64,000 bases of DNA from Edaphobacter sp. 12200R-103. GTDB lineage: Bacteria > Acidobacteriota > Terriglobia > Terriglobales > Acidobacteriaceae. Positions 26,507 through 35,695 of the stretch are shown piece by piece (the first letter of the stretch is position 1; each line of letters starts with the position of its first letter). The stretch lies in assembly GCF_010093025.1 (NCBI RefSeq), contig NZ_CP048114.1, positions 248,001-312,000 on the forward strand, written 5' to 3'. Made by a program: the position numbers and the translations under genes. The notes beneath the pieces were generated by a model, which saw only the letters and a list, made by a program, of their open reading frames with translations, had not been told where the DNA came from and searched no databases.

Positions 26507-28951
26507 GTGAAATATCGCGGAACCAGTATCTGGATGGCAGGCCTGGCACTTGCTTGTGTCCTGGTGAACCCTGCTGTGGCACAGAAAGGTGGCGTACTCG
26601 CCCGCATGCCCGGCGAAGCTCCTTCGATGGCTCCCGACGGAGTTCCTGCAACCGCGTCGATTCCTGCAGGTACCTTCCTGATGGGAGCAGATGCGGAGGC
26701 ACTTTCTCCCTCGATCACCAAAGGCTTCGGTGTAATGTCTTCTCGTCCCAAGCATGGTGACTTCGACGAGGTTCCGGCGCACCGCGTTCGCATCAGTCAT
26801 GGGTTCAAGATTGGTGTTACTCAGGTCTCGCCTGAGGAATTTGCCCGCTTCGATCCCTCCTACAAAGCTCACTCTGCAACGCCTGCCTACGCTGCAGGCG
26901 TCAGCTGGGAGCAGGCCATGGCCTACTGCCGCTGGCTGACAAAGAAGACCGGCGAGCCGTGGCGCCTGCCCACCGAAGCTGAGTGGGAGTATGTCGCTCG
27001 TGCAGGCGGAACGCACCTCTATGGAGACTCCGATACGCCTCATGGTATCGATCACGCCAATAGGTTTGGCGTAGAGAACATGGAGGTGGGCCGTCCCGAA
27101 TGGACGCTCGACTGGTATGGTCCTTACCCGGATTCTCCTGAGGTTCAGACGGACCCCACTGGAGCCGCTTCCGGCATGACTCGTGTCGTTCGGGGAGGCG
27201 GTCTTGACTGGCGTCATACAGCTACGAAGACCTCGCCGGACTTCAACGTTCCTGCGACATCGCCTTACTTCTCTCGTCCCGCTAACCGCGCCAGCCTGCC
27301 ACCATCCTATGCGTCGGCAAACGGGAATGTAGGCTTCCGCGTTGTGCAGGCTCCTATGCCTGCTGCCCATCCAACAGCACCATGGCACTATTTCTTCCAG
27401 ACCGCCATCAAGCAGAAGGATATTCTCGGCGGTCCAGCACTCGGCAAGGCGATCAATAAGCCCGATATGAGCCGTCCTCTTTATCGTACGCACGAGCTCT
27501 TTCCTGATCTCGGCGATAGAAACATGCGCGGCATCGGCTGGAAGCTCGGCCTTGCACCTGGTCTCGGCATCAACTATCACAACTCCGCCATCCAGGTGCT
27601 TCCCAACGGCGACCTGCTCGCCGCCTACTACAACACGCCTGATCAGGAAGACGATCCCGATCAGACCGTCATGACGCTGCGTCGTCGCGCGGGATCGGAA
27701 GAGTGGGACATGCCTGAGCCATGGCCGATCTTTGCCGATGCCGGTCTCGCTGCGCCTGTTATCTGGAACGATCCCGTTCATCAGTCGCAGCCCGGAGGCA
27801 AGGTCTGGTTCTTCTGGGGATTCGCACGCCTGATTGGAGCTCCTCCCTTCGCCTGGGCCACCTCCTCTGACAATGGAGCCACATGGTCGGCAGCTCACTT
27901 TCCGTTCTTCCCGCAGCCGATTGGCCGTTACGTCTCGCAGCCTATCAACAGCATCGTCCGCGGACCGGACGGAGCCATTTATATGCCGACCGACTCCACC
28001 GGTCGCGATCCCGATGGCAATGGCTCGATCAGCGTCGTGTGGAAGACGGCCGATGAAGGCAAGACCTGGTCTGATACCGGAGGGCGTACCGCAGGACGCC
28101 ACACTACCATCGTGTTTGCAAAAAACGGCGACCTGCTTGGCATCGGAGGCAAGAACTCCGAGATCAACGGGCACATGCCAATGGCGACCTCCCATGACGA
28201 TGGCAAAACCTGGGTAAAGTCCGAGACTCCATTCGACGAGTTGATGAGCGGCGAGCGCCCCAGCGTTATCCGCCTCAAGAGCGGGCACCTCTTCTTCGTC
28301 GCCGATTACAACCCTAAACGCCAGAAGCACAACCACAAAGATGGCAGCTACGTTGCGCTCTCGAACGATGACGGCAAGACGTGGACCATCAAGCGCCTTC
28401 CTCCCGATATCCTGACCGTCGGATACACTACCGCGACGCAGGGACCCGACGGCGTGATCCATGTCGTCACCTCGAAGAACAAGGTGAACTACGAGATTGA
28501 ACTGAACGAGGCGTGGATCCTCGACAAGTCAGCCGGCGATGCGCAAACTACCATTGGGGAGATCACCCACATCCGGCACGTTACTGAGCGCTATCCTAAT
28601 GGTAAGGTTAAGGGCACATGGAGCGCCGGCCTTGCCGCCGATGGACGCATTCTGCTCGAAGGAAAGCAACAGTTCTTCTATCCCAGTGGGAAACCCATGT
28701 GGACTGTGACCTTCCATGCCGGTAGGAAAACGGGAGAGGAACGCTACCAGCGCGAAGACGGGACTTTCATCTGGGTAAAGAACTACTCCGCTGACGGGGC
28801 ATGGACCTGGGAAAACTTTGATGAGCACGGCAAGCAGACTGCCGAATCGCACTGGCGTGGCAAGACTCTGGAATCAAGCGACGTGCCCGAGAACGGCCCC
28901 TTCGACAAGATCCCAGGAGCCGACAAGCTCGGACCACCCCCAGGAGAATAG
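26507..28951 (+). CDS. Three-module secreted protein: FGE-like fold, Asp-box propeller, YwqK/MORN repeats
   Basis: An 814-residue exported protein (signal peptide ending near NPAVAQK). Residues about 40-280 form an FGE-sulfatase-type domain (PAGTFLMGADAEAL, PWRLPTEAEWEYVARAGG, VVRGGGLDWRH, NVGFRVV), but the region after RGG has no cysteines, so the copper-binding pair of true formylglycine-generating enzymes is absent. Residues about 310-690 form a sialidase-like propeller with Asp-boxes SSDNGATWS, TADEGKTWSD, SHDDGKTWVK and SNDDGKTWTI. Residues 690-810 hold YwqK/MORN-like repeats (PNGKVKGTW, PSGKPMWTV). The GTG start has AAGGAG 7 bp upstream. Activity is unknown; the propeller is the likeliest catalytic or glycan-binding unit. 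Confidence 0.75.
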   Translation: MKYRGTSIWMAGLALACVLVNPAVAQKGGVLARMPGEAPSMAPDGVPATASIPAGTFLMGADAEALSPSITKGFGVMSSRPKHGDFDEVPAHRVRISHGFKIGVTQVSPEEFARFDPSYKAHSATPAYAAGVSWEQAMAYCRWLTKKTGEPWRLPTEAEWEYVARAGGTHLYGDSDTPHGIDHANRFGVENMEVGRPEWTLDWYGPYPDSPEVQTDPTGAASGMTRVVRGGGLDWRHTATKTSPDFNVPATSPYFSRPANRASLPPSYASANGNVGFRVVQAPMPAAHPTAPWHYFFQTAIKQKDILGGPALGKAINKPDMSRPLYRTHELFPDLGDRNMRGIGWKLGLAPGLGINYHNSAIQVLPNGDLLAAYYNTPDQEDDPDQTVMTLRRRAGSEEWDMPEPWPIFADAGLAAPVIWNDPVHQSQPGGKVWFFWGFARLIGAPPFAWATSSDNGATWSAAHFPFFPQPIGRYVSQPINSIVRGPDGAIYMPTDSTGRDPDGNGSISVVWKTADEGKTWSDTGGRTAGRHTTIVFAKNGDLLGIGGKNSEINGHMPMATSHDDGKTWVKSETPFDELMSGERPSVIRLKSGHLFFVADYNPKRQKHNHKDGSYVALSNDDGKTWTIKRLPPDILTVGYTTATQGPDGVIHVVTSKNKVNYEIELNEAWILDKSAGDAQTTIGEITHIRHVTERYPNGKVKGTWSAGLAADGRILLEGKQQFFYPSGKPMWTVTFHAGRKTGEERYQREDGTFIWVKNYSADGAWTWENFDEHGKQTAESHWRGKTLESSDVPENGPFDKIPGADKLGPPPGE

Positions 28952-28982
28952 AACGAAGACCAATCTATTCCGCCTCGAAAGT

Positions 28983-29069
28983 GTCATCCTGAGCGCAGCG
29001 AAGTCGGAGGATATGCGGTTCGCTTTCCGACACCATAGACGCGTCATTCTGTGCGAAGCGAAGAATCCC
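28983..29069. repeat. Two direct copies of a GTCATYCTG-type intergenic repeat
   Basis: Within the 167-bp gap between two secreted-enzyme genes, GTCATCCTGAGCGCAGCGAA (28983) and GTCATTCTGTGCGAAGCGAA (29043) are near-identical 20-mers 60 bp apart in the same orientation. Related copies are at 30147 and, as an inverted pair, at 49699-49834. The pattern resembles REP-type intergenic repeats that are common in acidobacterial genomes. Confidence 0.65.
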
Positions 29070-29118
29070 TATATTTTGCTCGAACAGCACCATATCCAAC
29101 GTTCCACCAGAGAAGACC

Positions 29119-30105
29119 ATGAAACGGCGAAAACTTCTGACATCCCTGCTCCTCAGCGTCGCTTCATTCGCTCCCAGCCTCAACGCGCAGACCCCAGCCA
29201 CCCAGCCCAAATCCACCGATCCATGGGTCTTCGCCTACTTCAAAGAGCCTGGCTCACAGGGAATCTATCTTGCGCTCAGCCGTGACGGCTACACCTTCAC
29301 ACCGCTCAACGACGGCCAGCCCTGGCTCAAACCCTCTGAGCCCGGCGAAATTATGCGCGATGTCTTCCTCACCGGCAATCCCGATGGCCATGGCTTCCGT
29401 ATGGTGTGGACCTGGGGATGGAGAGGGAACTCCATCGGAACTTCAAGCTCCGAAGACCTCATGAGCTGGACTCCGCAGCGGAAGATCGAGATCATGGGAG
29501 CCTTCCCAACTGTTCACAACACCTGGGCTCCCGAGACCTACTGGGACAAGCAGAAGAAACAGTGGCTCATCCTCTGGTCCAGCGCCTTCGATCCTGCTCC
29601 CGGAGAAAAGCAGGGTGAGGGCCTGCGCATCTGGGACTCACACACAAAGGACTGGCAAAGCTTCACCAAGCCTGAAAAGTTCTTTGATCGTGGCTTCCCT
29701 GTGATCGATGCAACGATGTTCCATCGCGAGCTCAAAGGCAAAAAAGACGTCGTGATGGTCTTCAAGGACCAGACCACCGACCCTCTACGTTATAGCGAGC
29801 GCTGGACGTCAGGCCCTTCAGTAGAAGGCCCGTGGGGCAGTCTCTCCGCTCCCATTAACGAAAGCTGGTCCGAAGGTCCCAGCGTCATCCAGGTTGGCGA
29901 CAAGTTCATCGTCTACTACGATCACTATCGTCTGCCTCATCCACGCTTCGAAGCCGTGGAAACAACCGACTGGATTCACTGGCAGAGCGCCGATGACAAG
30001 ATTCATCTTCCAGAGGCATGCAAGCACGGCAGCTTCTTTCAGGTTACCGAAGCTGAAGCTCAGCGCCTTCTGTCTCGACACGACGATACGACCAGCACTC
30101 ATTAA
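29119..30105 (+). CDS. Secreted GH43-like five-bladed propeller hydrolase
   Basis: A 328-residue exported protein with a signal peptide (RKLLTSLLLSVASFAPSLNA). Propeller features of GH43-type enzymes are clear: YLALSRDGYTFTPL, NTWAPETYWDKQKKQWLILW, PVIDATMFHREL, KDQTTDPLRYSERWTSG and EGPSVIQVGDKFIVYYDHY. GH43 members cleave arabinofuranosides, xylosides or beta-1,3-galactans. The WAPE motif and EGPS glutamate lie where family acidic residues are expected, but the assignment of catalytic residues is inference. It is the last plus-strand gene before the oppositely oriented pair at 30-34.6 kb. Confidence 0.72.
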   Translation: MKRRKLLTSLLLSVASFAPSLNAQTPATQPKSTDPWVFAYFKEPGSQGIYLALSRDGYTFTPLNDGQPWLKPSEPGEIMRDVFLTGNPDGHGFRMVWTWGWRGNSIGTSSSEDLMSWTPQRKIEIMGAFPTVHNTWAPETYWDKQKKQWLILWSSAFDPAPGEKQGEGLRIWDSHTKDWQSFTKPEKFFDRGFPVIDATMFHRELKGKKDVVMVFKDQTTDPLRYSERWTSGPSVEGPWGSLSAPINESWSEGPSVIQVGDKFIVYYDHYRLPHPRFEAVETTDWIHWQSADDKIHLPEACKHGSFFQVTEAEAQRLLSRHDDTTSTH

Positions 30106-30146
30106 AGTCCTGGCCCGCTACTGCTTCTAAAGCTGCCAGGTAAGCC

Positions 30147-30173
30147 GTCATCCTGAACGTAGTGAAGGATCCC
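30147..30173. repeat. Single copy of the GTCATCCTG-type repeat
   Basis: GTCATCCTGAACGTAGTGAA followed by GGATCCC sits between the convergent GH43-like and GH20/GH67-like genes. It is a diverged copy of the units at 28983 and 29043. Confidence 0.5.
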
Positions 30174-30245
30174 TGTATTCGCCTGTGCGGCGGACGGGGA
30201 CCGAAGTCCGACTTGCTTATCTGATGCACTATCGATGTCGGAGCA

Positions 30246-32990
30246 CTAATCCTCAAACATCCAGTCCAGATTCGGCGGCTGCTTGCTGTTGGGATCGAAG
30301 TTTACATGTGGCGTGACGTGCGTCTCTTCCGGGATAAAGCCCAGCACGACGTAAGCACCCTTGCCCAGGTCGAGATCGTTTTCGCCCGCAGGCAGCGGCT
30401 TCGCCCAGACGCTGATCGGCAGCCCCTTCTTCTGCGTTACTGCATCGGGAAGCACGATGTTCCACTGCTCCGTATCCGGCGAAACATTCCTCGCTTTTCT
30501 CGACTCCGACTTGAAGAACCCCACCAGAATCTGTGCGGGTTTGTCGAGCCGAAAACGAATCGGCGTCTGTTGATGCGTTGAGACCCGGATTCCTTTCATC
30601 CCATTCAGCTCAGGGACAACGGATGTGATCGGCATCTCCTGATCGGCGTACAGGCTTGCACCGCCAGCAACCGTGAAGGTCTCTCCTCCACCTGATTCAA
30701 GCGTGAAGCCGATCTCCGGCAGTTGGCTTGCCTTGTCTGCACCCGGACCAGTGAAACTGCCCGCCTTTAACCTGGCCAGCCGCTTGTCGAAGACCGCCAG
30801 TTCCTTTTGATAGACCGGGAGCAGATCGCGCCAGTGGTTCGTTGTTGGGCCGCCACGAACAGGAATCTGCCGCTGCGATGTCTGCATGCCCGCAGCATTG
30901 CGATAGGTGTTTTCAGTCAGCTCCCTCAGCCTGGCGAAGTGCTGAACACTCTCCGCCAGAAGCCTGCGAGCCTCAGTCAGATGGTTCGTATCGCGATCGT
31001 AGCCATATCGCATCACAAGCGCGGCAGCCTGCACCTTCGCGTTGTAGAAGGCCATGAGAGCGGCGATTGCGCGCATGTCGTTTACAATGCGACGATACTC
31101 GGGCATCGCATCGGCAGCGATTCCCGGTGCAGCAGTCTCAGCTTCACGCACAGCTTCGGCGGATTTCCGCGCCGCATCCGCAGCAACACCCAGCGGATTC
31201 TCACCATGATGCTTGCCGTGATTGACCTCGTTCGCGACCCATTCATCCAGGCGCTCACCGTCCGGAGCATCGCCGGTCCACAAAGTCTGCGCCGGATTGA
31301 ATCGTGCGGCATCGATCAGTTGCGGCATCGTCATTCCCAGCGATAGCACCTGGCGGTTGCCCTCAGTAATTCCGAGCCGCCGGATGACCTCAGGCGCGCA
31401 TTGCCCGGAGAGCTCATAGGCAGCCAGAAGGTGAGCGCCAGTCTCGCGTTGCAGCGTTGTAAGATCGCGCTTCTGGGCTGCCAGGACTTCGGGGCTCTCA
31501 AGCCCCACCGTCAGAGGACTATGACCGACGGCGTTCAGGTTTCCCGCAACCGCGAATCGCTTTGCGAACTGCTCGATCCAATAGATCTTTTCCGTCTGCG
31601 GTTCCCGCTCAGGATTCCATGCGTACCGTGCCCAGCTTGCGAACCATATCCAGTCGCGATCCGTCTGCTTTAGCAGCGGATCGGTCTTGTCCGCACTGTT
31701 AGGCCAGTCCCAATAACGCAACGGATAGACGTGAACACCGCCGATGCCAAGGCGAACGAAGCTGCGGGTCGTCTCCCTCACAAAGTCAGGATCGCCCCAA
31801 CGGAACGGTTCGAAGTTCGACATCAGATGCATGTTGACGATCGTGTCATTCGAGCCTTTGACGAGCGTCTGAAATCGCTCCTTGACCGGGCCGCGAATAT
31901 TGGTCCACGTAAACGACTCGCCGTTCCACTTCCACATGGTGTCGATGTTCGAGTAGATTGCAGTGGCAGCCGGCATCGCCTTTTCGATATCCGTTGCGTG
32001 GGCACGCACCACAATTGGCGGCTGCGGCACGGGATGTCCCACTGTCTTCTCCTGCTCAGCCAATCCATCCAGCACGCCGGGAATGATCGTCTTTGTCAGC
32101 CACTCCGGACCGTAGTGCGGTCCCATTGCCTCGCCCAGAGTCATAAAGATGCCGACGTTGGGATACTTGCGAATAAACTCCGAGATGCAGTACCGGGTGT
32201 ACTCGCTTGAAAGCTCCGACGGGGCTGACAGATGGAAGGGGAGATGATGTGCTCGGGCGAAGTTATGCGACAGATGAATATTGTAGAAGCCCTGCAGAAT
32301 CCAGATGCCGCGCTTGTCCGCCTCTGCTGTCAGCCAGCGGAACATCTCGATGTTTTGTTCCAGCTGCGTGGTCGAAAGCTCCTGGGCCTCGGGATACTTC
32401 GGCAGCTTCAGCAGCGAGGTGAACGGATGTCCGTTCCAGAGGAAGAGCGCGTTGGTTCGCTGCTCTACAAGCTGGTCCAGATACTTCGTCCACTCCGCCT
32501 TGTCGTAGAACCAGGGAAAGTCTTTCGGGGTATACGGATAGTCGTACTCCGCATTCTCGTAGGTGATCTCCGGCTTCTGCAGGCCGATCACCGCGCCGCG
32601 AATCTTCAGCTGAGGATGATCGATAAAGTCCAGCCTCTTCGGCAGGGCATGCTCCGCACGAATCAGATCCGCAAGCTCTTCGGAGCCATACAGCACGCCC
32701 GAAGGATCGGAACCCGCAACGATAATCGTTTTGCCCACGCGTTCCAAGGCGAATGCTTCTTTTGCGCCGGGCCATAGCTGGGGAATCTTCGTATCGAACT
32801 TCGCCAGTAGCGCATCCTGACGTGTGGCCAGCAGAATATGCTCATTGCCGGAGAGCTTTGATACGGCTTCGCGCAGCCGCTCTGCTCCAAACTTCTCTCT
32901 CGGAGTAGCCCTCGCCGAGACCTCAACCTTCGGGGTAGCGAAAGCGAGCGAACTAAGCGACAACGTCAGCGCAAACAGAGTCTTCTTCAT
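30246..32990 (-). CDS. Secreted glycoside hydrolase with GH20/GH67-type N-terminal domain
   Basis: A 914-residue exported protein (signal peptide MKKTLFALTLSLSSLAFA). The N-terminal module (ALERVGKTIIVAGSDPSGVL then YGSEELADLI) is the small alpha/beta domain found before the barrel in GH20, GH67 and GH115 enzymes. The barrel includes KYLDQLVEQRTNALFLWNGH, WILQGFYNIHLSHNF, RKYPNVGIFMTLGEAMGPHY and SNIDTMWKWNGESF. A beta-sandwich C-terminal part follows. I cannot place it in a named family; an alpha-glucuronidase-like or hexosaminidase-like role is possible. It begins 4 bp after the stop of the DUF5060 gene, so the two form an operon. Confidence 0.6.
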   Translation of the reverse strand: MKKTLFALTLSLSSLAFATPKVEVSARATPREKFGAERLREAVSKLSGNEHILLATRQDALLAKFDTKIPQLWPGAKEAFALERVGKTIIVAGSDPSGVLYGSEELADLIRAEHALPKRLDFIDHPQLKIRGAVIGLQKPEITYENAEYDYPYTPKDFPWFYDKAEWTKYLDQLVEQRTNALFLWNGHPFTSLLKLPKYPEAQELSTTQLEQNIEMFRWLTAEADKRGIWILQGFYNIHLSHNFARAHHLPFHLSAPSELSSEYTRYCISEFIRKYPNVGIFMTLGEAMGPHYGPEWLTKTIIPGVLDGLAEQEKTVGHPVPQPPIVVRAHATDIEKAMPAATAIYSNIDTMWKWNGESFTWTNIRGPVKERFQTLVKGSNDTIVNMHLMSNFEPFRWGDPDFVRETTRSFVRLGIGGVHVYPLRYWDWPNSADKTDPLLKQTDRDWIWFASWARYAWNPEREPQTEKIYWIEQFAKRFAVAGNLNAVGHSPLTVGLESPEVLAAQKRDLTTLQRETGAHLLAAYELSGQCAPEVIRRLGITEGNRQVLSLGMTMPQLIDAARFNPAQTLWTGDAPDGERLDEWVANEVNHGKHHGENPLGVAADAARKSAEAVREAETAAPGIAADAMPEYRRIVNDMRAIAALMAFYNAKVQAAALVMRYGYDRDTNHLTEARRLLAESVQHFARLRELTENTYRNAAGMQTSQRQIPVRGGPTTNHWRDLLPVYQKELAVFDKRLARLKAGSFTGPGADKASQLPEIGFTLESGGGETFTVAGGASLYADQEMPITSVVPELNGMKGIRVSTHQQTPIRFRLDKPAQILVGFFKSESRKARNVSPDTEQWNIVLPDAVTQKKGLPISVWAKPLPAGENDLDLGKGAYVVLGFIPEETHVTPHVNFDPNSKQPPNLDWMFED

Positions 32991-32994
32991 CGGA

Positions 32995-34590
32995 CTAATC
33001 CATCACCTCCGGCGTGGGGGATTCGCCTTTTGGTTTGCCAGTTACATTCGAGACCTTGTGGAAGACAATCGCCTGGAACGGCCGGTTCGGAAGCTCGATC
33101 CTGGACTTCCCGCTGAAGGTTCCCGTAAGCTTCGTCTCTTTCATCTCGAACGGATCGATGAGTGCCGCCTCAAAGTTCGCCGTATTTGGCAGGGGAAAGG
33201 TATAGCGCGCAGGGCGGTGATAGTCGAAGTACCAGAGGTATAGCTCGTTCGGAGTTCCGGCCGAAAGATAGTAGGAGCCCTCAAACTCATTCAGCCCTAC
33301 CTTTGTGCACTTCGTAACAAGGTCGTGGAGGAACTTGATGCGGGGGGCAGACTCCCCCCGAAGGCGACCTGCATCGGACCAGCTGGACTCATGTGCGTGG
33401 GGCCCGTTCTCTGCGGAGAGAAAGACCTCGCCATGAGAGGCATAGCTTCCACGAACCGTCGCCAGCCAGAAGCGCCGCGTCATCTCTTCGGCAGACAGGT
33501 TGCCCCATCGCCGCTCCACATCGCCCTCGTATTGAATCTCGTCATAGACAATGGGCTTGTTCCACGCCAGTCGCCGTTCAGAGGACTTTTCAAAGTCATA
33601 GCTTTGCAGGCTGGCATGGGTACACCACGGTTTGGAGTGGTCATAGATCACGCCGGAGTGATGGATCGAACGCAGATGGCCATAGGGATCTTCCTCCTGC
33701 ACGATGCGGAAGAAGCGATCCCAGTCCGACATCGTCTTTGCCTTCACCAGGTCGTACTCATTGGCGATCGCCCACCATACGTTTCTGAACGCGGAGAGAC
33801 GAGCCACCACGTAGCGGAGATAGAAATCATCCACCTCATTGGGCATGGCCTTGTAGCCCCAGGCGTCGTAGGGGTGAAAGAGGATACAGTCGGCTTCGAC
33901 TCCTGCAGCCTGCAACTGCATAATCCGCTTTTCGATCAGTTGAAAGTACTCGGGGTTGAAGCGGGTATAGTCACTGGTTCCGTGACGGCCGTTTGCATCA
34001 CCGCCAGAATAGGGAAAGGGAAGAATCTGTGGTCCCTGTCCAATAGGTTTCGGAAGCACACATACGCGGCTCTTATTGAAGAGGCCTTTCATCCCGGCCA
34101 ACGAATTTGCAGCATTTTCGTCCTTGGTAAAGAGAAATGCGTAAGTGGTCGTTCCAAACGGAAAATAGGGGGTGCCGTCGGCATGAACAAAGTGATAGCG
34201 GTGGGCCGTCGTGACCGGACCGTGATTGCCGGAAGTCGCCGGCGCGCAGGTGAATCGTCCAGTCTGTCCATTCAGTGCCGATGAGGAGCTTGTGGTCCGA
34301 TAGACCCAATCACCCGTCATATCCGGCATAAAGCGGACCCGGTAGATTCCATCGCCGTCATAAAAACCCTTCACCTTGACTGTGCGATGCTCGCGGGTAA
34401 ACTCAGCCGACAAGGACACGTCTTTAAACGGATTTCCTGCTGAAGATCCCTTGAGGATCACCTCGAATAAGCCCCACTGCTCGATGCTGATGGCGTTGGT
34501 CTGCGGACTGTTTTTTTCGGCAAAGGCAGCAGGCTCAAGCGCGCCGGCAAGGGTCGCGGCGCTCATCTTGAGCATATCTCTACGATTCAT
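32995..34590 (-). CDS. Secreted DUF5060-type glycoside hydrolase (clan GH-A-like)
   Basis: A 531-residue exported protein. The N-terminus MNRRDMLKMSAATLAG has a twin-arginine-type motif (RRDMLK), so Tat export is likely. Residues about 35-115 form a DUF5060-like beta domain (FEVILKGSSAGNPFKDVSLS, VKGFYDGDGIYRVRFMPDMT, GDWVYRT). The barrel follows (PYFPFGTTTYAFL, CILFHPYDAWGYKAM, VWWAIANEYDL with a candidate acid/base Glu, KPIVYDEIQYEGD with a candidate nucleophile Glu), then a DUF5605-like tail (NELYLWYFDYHRPA). Relatives include apiosidase-like GH140 and other pectin enzymes. Substrate not assigned. Confidence 0.7.
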   Translation of the reverse strand: MNRRDMLKMSAATLAGALEPAAFAEKNSPQTNAISIEQWGLFEVILKGSSAGNPFKDVSLSAEFTREHRTVKVKGFYDGDGIYRVRFMPDMTGDWVYRTTSSSSALNGQTGRFTCAPATSGNHGPVTTAHRYHFVHADGTPYFPFGTTTYAFLFTKDENAANSLAGMKGLFNKSRVCVLPKPIGQGPQILPFPYSGGDANGRHGTSDYTRFNPEYFQLIEKRIMQLQAAGVEADCILFHPYDAWGYKAMPNEVDDFYLRYVVARLSAFRNVWWAIANEYDLVKAKTMSDWDRFFRIVQEEDPYGHLRSIHHSGVIYDHSKPWCTHASLQSYDFEKSSERRLAWNKPIVYDEIQYEGDVERRWGNLSAEEMTRRFWLATVRGSYASHGEVFLSAENGPHAHESSWSDAGRLRGESAPRIKFLHDLVTKCTKVGLNEFEGSYYLSAGTPNELYLWYFDYHRPARYTFPLPNTANFEAALIDPFEMKETKLTGTFSGKSRIELPNRPFQAIVFHKVSNVTGKPKGESPTPEVMD

Positions 34591-34813
34591 GGGCAGTTAT
34601 CCCTTCGGGATGGGGGTGGCAGGTGTAGCGCGCGTGTCTTGCAAAAGAAGCTTCAACTAAGCCGTTCTATAGAAACATGCCCTGTTCTGTCAATAAAAAT
34701 TGAAAATTATTACAATAAAAGAAAAGTTATATGGAATGGTTTTACAATGACGCTGAAGATCAAATGAGTGAAAATAACAGCTCAATCTCTTCCGGATCTT
34801 ATTGAGAGTGCGC
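34591..34813 (+). promoter_or_regulatory. AT-rich divergent promoter region of the IclR gene
   Basis: A 223-bp gap between the divergent DUF5060 and IclR genes. From 34680 to 34760 it is very AT-rich, unlike the coding flanks. ATTACAATAAAAG at 34709 resembles ATTACAGAATAAAC at 36750 in the second divergent promoter of this sub-cluster, which could be a shared IclR-regulator half-site. No firm -10/-35 pair was chosen. Confidence 0.35.
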
Positions 34814-35668
34814 ATGAAAAAGTCCAAAGCGGTTACCGCAGCAGCAGGATCCAAGGTCGCAGTTCGCCGGCGTCTTCCCAAGTGGGCGCTCGACAACACG
34901 GAGTCATCGGGTGATGAAGCTTATTACCTGCGCTCCATTGGGCGAGCCCTCGAGGTTCTAAACTGCTTCGACGGTCAGACGCCGCTCTCCCTCAAGGAGA
35001 TCAGCGCCCAGATGCAGCTTCCCGAGTCTTCGCTCTTCCGCGTGCTGAGGACCCTGGAGCACCACGAATATCTGCAGCAGCATCGGGACGGCACCTACCA
35101 GCTCTCGCCGCGACTCATCTTCGGCTGGCTGGTCCGTGCTGCCGAACATGTGCGTGAGATGGCACGCCCCGAGATGGAGAAGCTGGCCAATGCCTTCAAC
35201 GAAACCGCCAGCCTGGCCTATCTCTTTGACGATCGCATCCATGTGCTCGACTGCCTGGAGACGTTTCACGAGATCAGGATGACCAATAAGATCGGGCGCG
35301 TGTTGCCTCCGCACTGTTCTGCCATGGGAAAGGCCATCACGGCCTTCCAGGACCGTTCTCTGGCCGATCGCATGCTTGAGGTTTACGGCCTGACTGCCCG
35401 CACCGAGCATACGATCACCGACCGCAAGAAGCTCTTCGCGGAGTTCGAGGAGATTCGCAAGACGGGAATCGCGGGGGACCGGGAAGAGTCGATCCGGGGA
35501 GGAATCTGCTTCAGTGCGCCGATCCGGTTGGAGGATGATCGCGTTGTTGCTGCCATCAGCCTCTCCACCCCGACCATCCGCATGGATAAGAAACACGAGA
35601 ACGAGGTTCAGGCTGCGCTTCTCGATGCAGCTGCATCCATCGCGCGGCGCCTGCAGGGCGAAAAGTAA
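34814..35668 (+). CDS. IclR-family transcriptional regulator
   Basis: A 284-residue regulator of normal IclR build. The winged helix is at about 40-95 (RSIGRALEVLNCFDGQTPLS, then SLFRVLRTLEHHEYL); the GAF-like effector domain follows, with IGRVLPPHCSAMGKAITAF, REESIRGGICFSAPI and AAISLSTPTIR. It has a basic N-terminal extension of about 25 residues. The ATG at 34814 is preferred over upstream GTG and TTG codons in the same frame because GAGAG lies at suitable distance. It ends tail to tail with the alcohol dehydrogenase gene 27 bp away. Likely targets are that gene, the GH79 gene and the DUF5060 operon. Confidence 0.88.
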   Translation: MKKSKAVTAAAGSKVAVRRRLPKWALDNTESSGDEAYYLRSIGRALEVLNCFDGQTPLSLKEISAQMQLPESSLFRVLRTLEHHEYLQQHRDGTYQLSPRLIFGWLVRAAEHVREMARPEMEKLANAFNETASLAYLFDDRIHVLDCLETFHEIRMTNKIGRVLPPHCSAMGKAITAFQDRSLADRMLEVYGLTARTEHTITDRKKLFAEFEEIRKTGIAGDREESIRGGICFSAPIRLEDDRVVAAISLSTPTIRMDKKHENEVQAALLDAAASIARRLQGEK

Positions 35669-35695
35669 TTCTGCCCGGCTAAGTCGTCGGCCTGG

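Noticed and set aside
26489..28462. A 657-codon open frame antisense to the three-module protein
   Set aside because: Arg/Gly/Val-rich shadow of a well-supported secreted protein with signal peptide and Asp-boxes; no motifs of its own.
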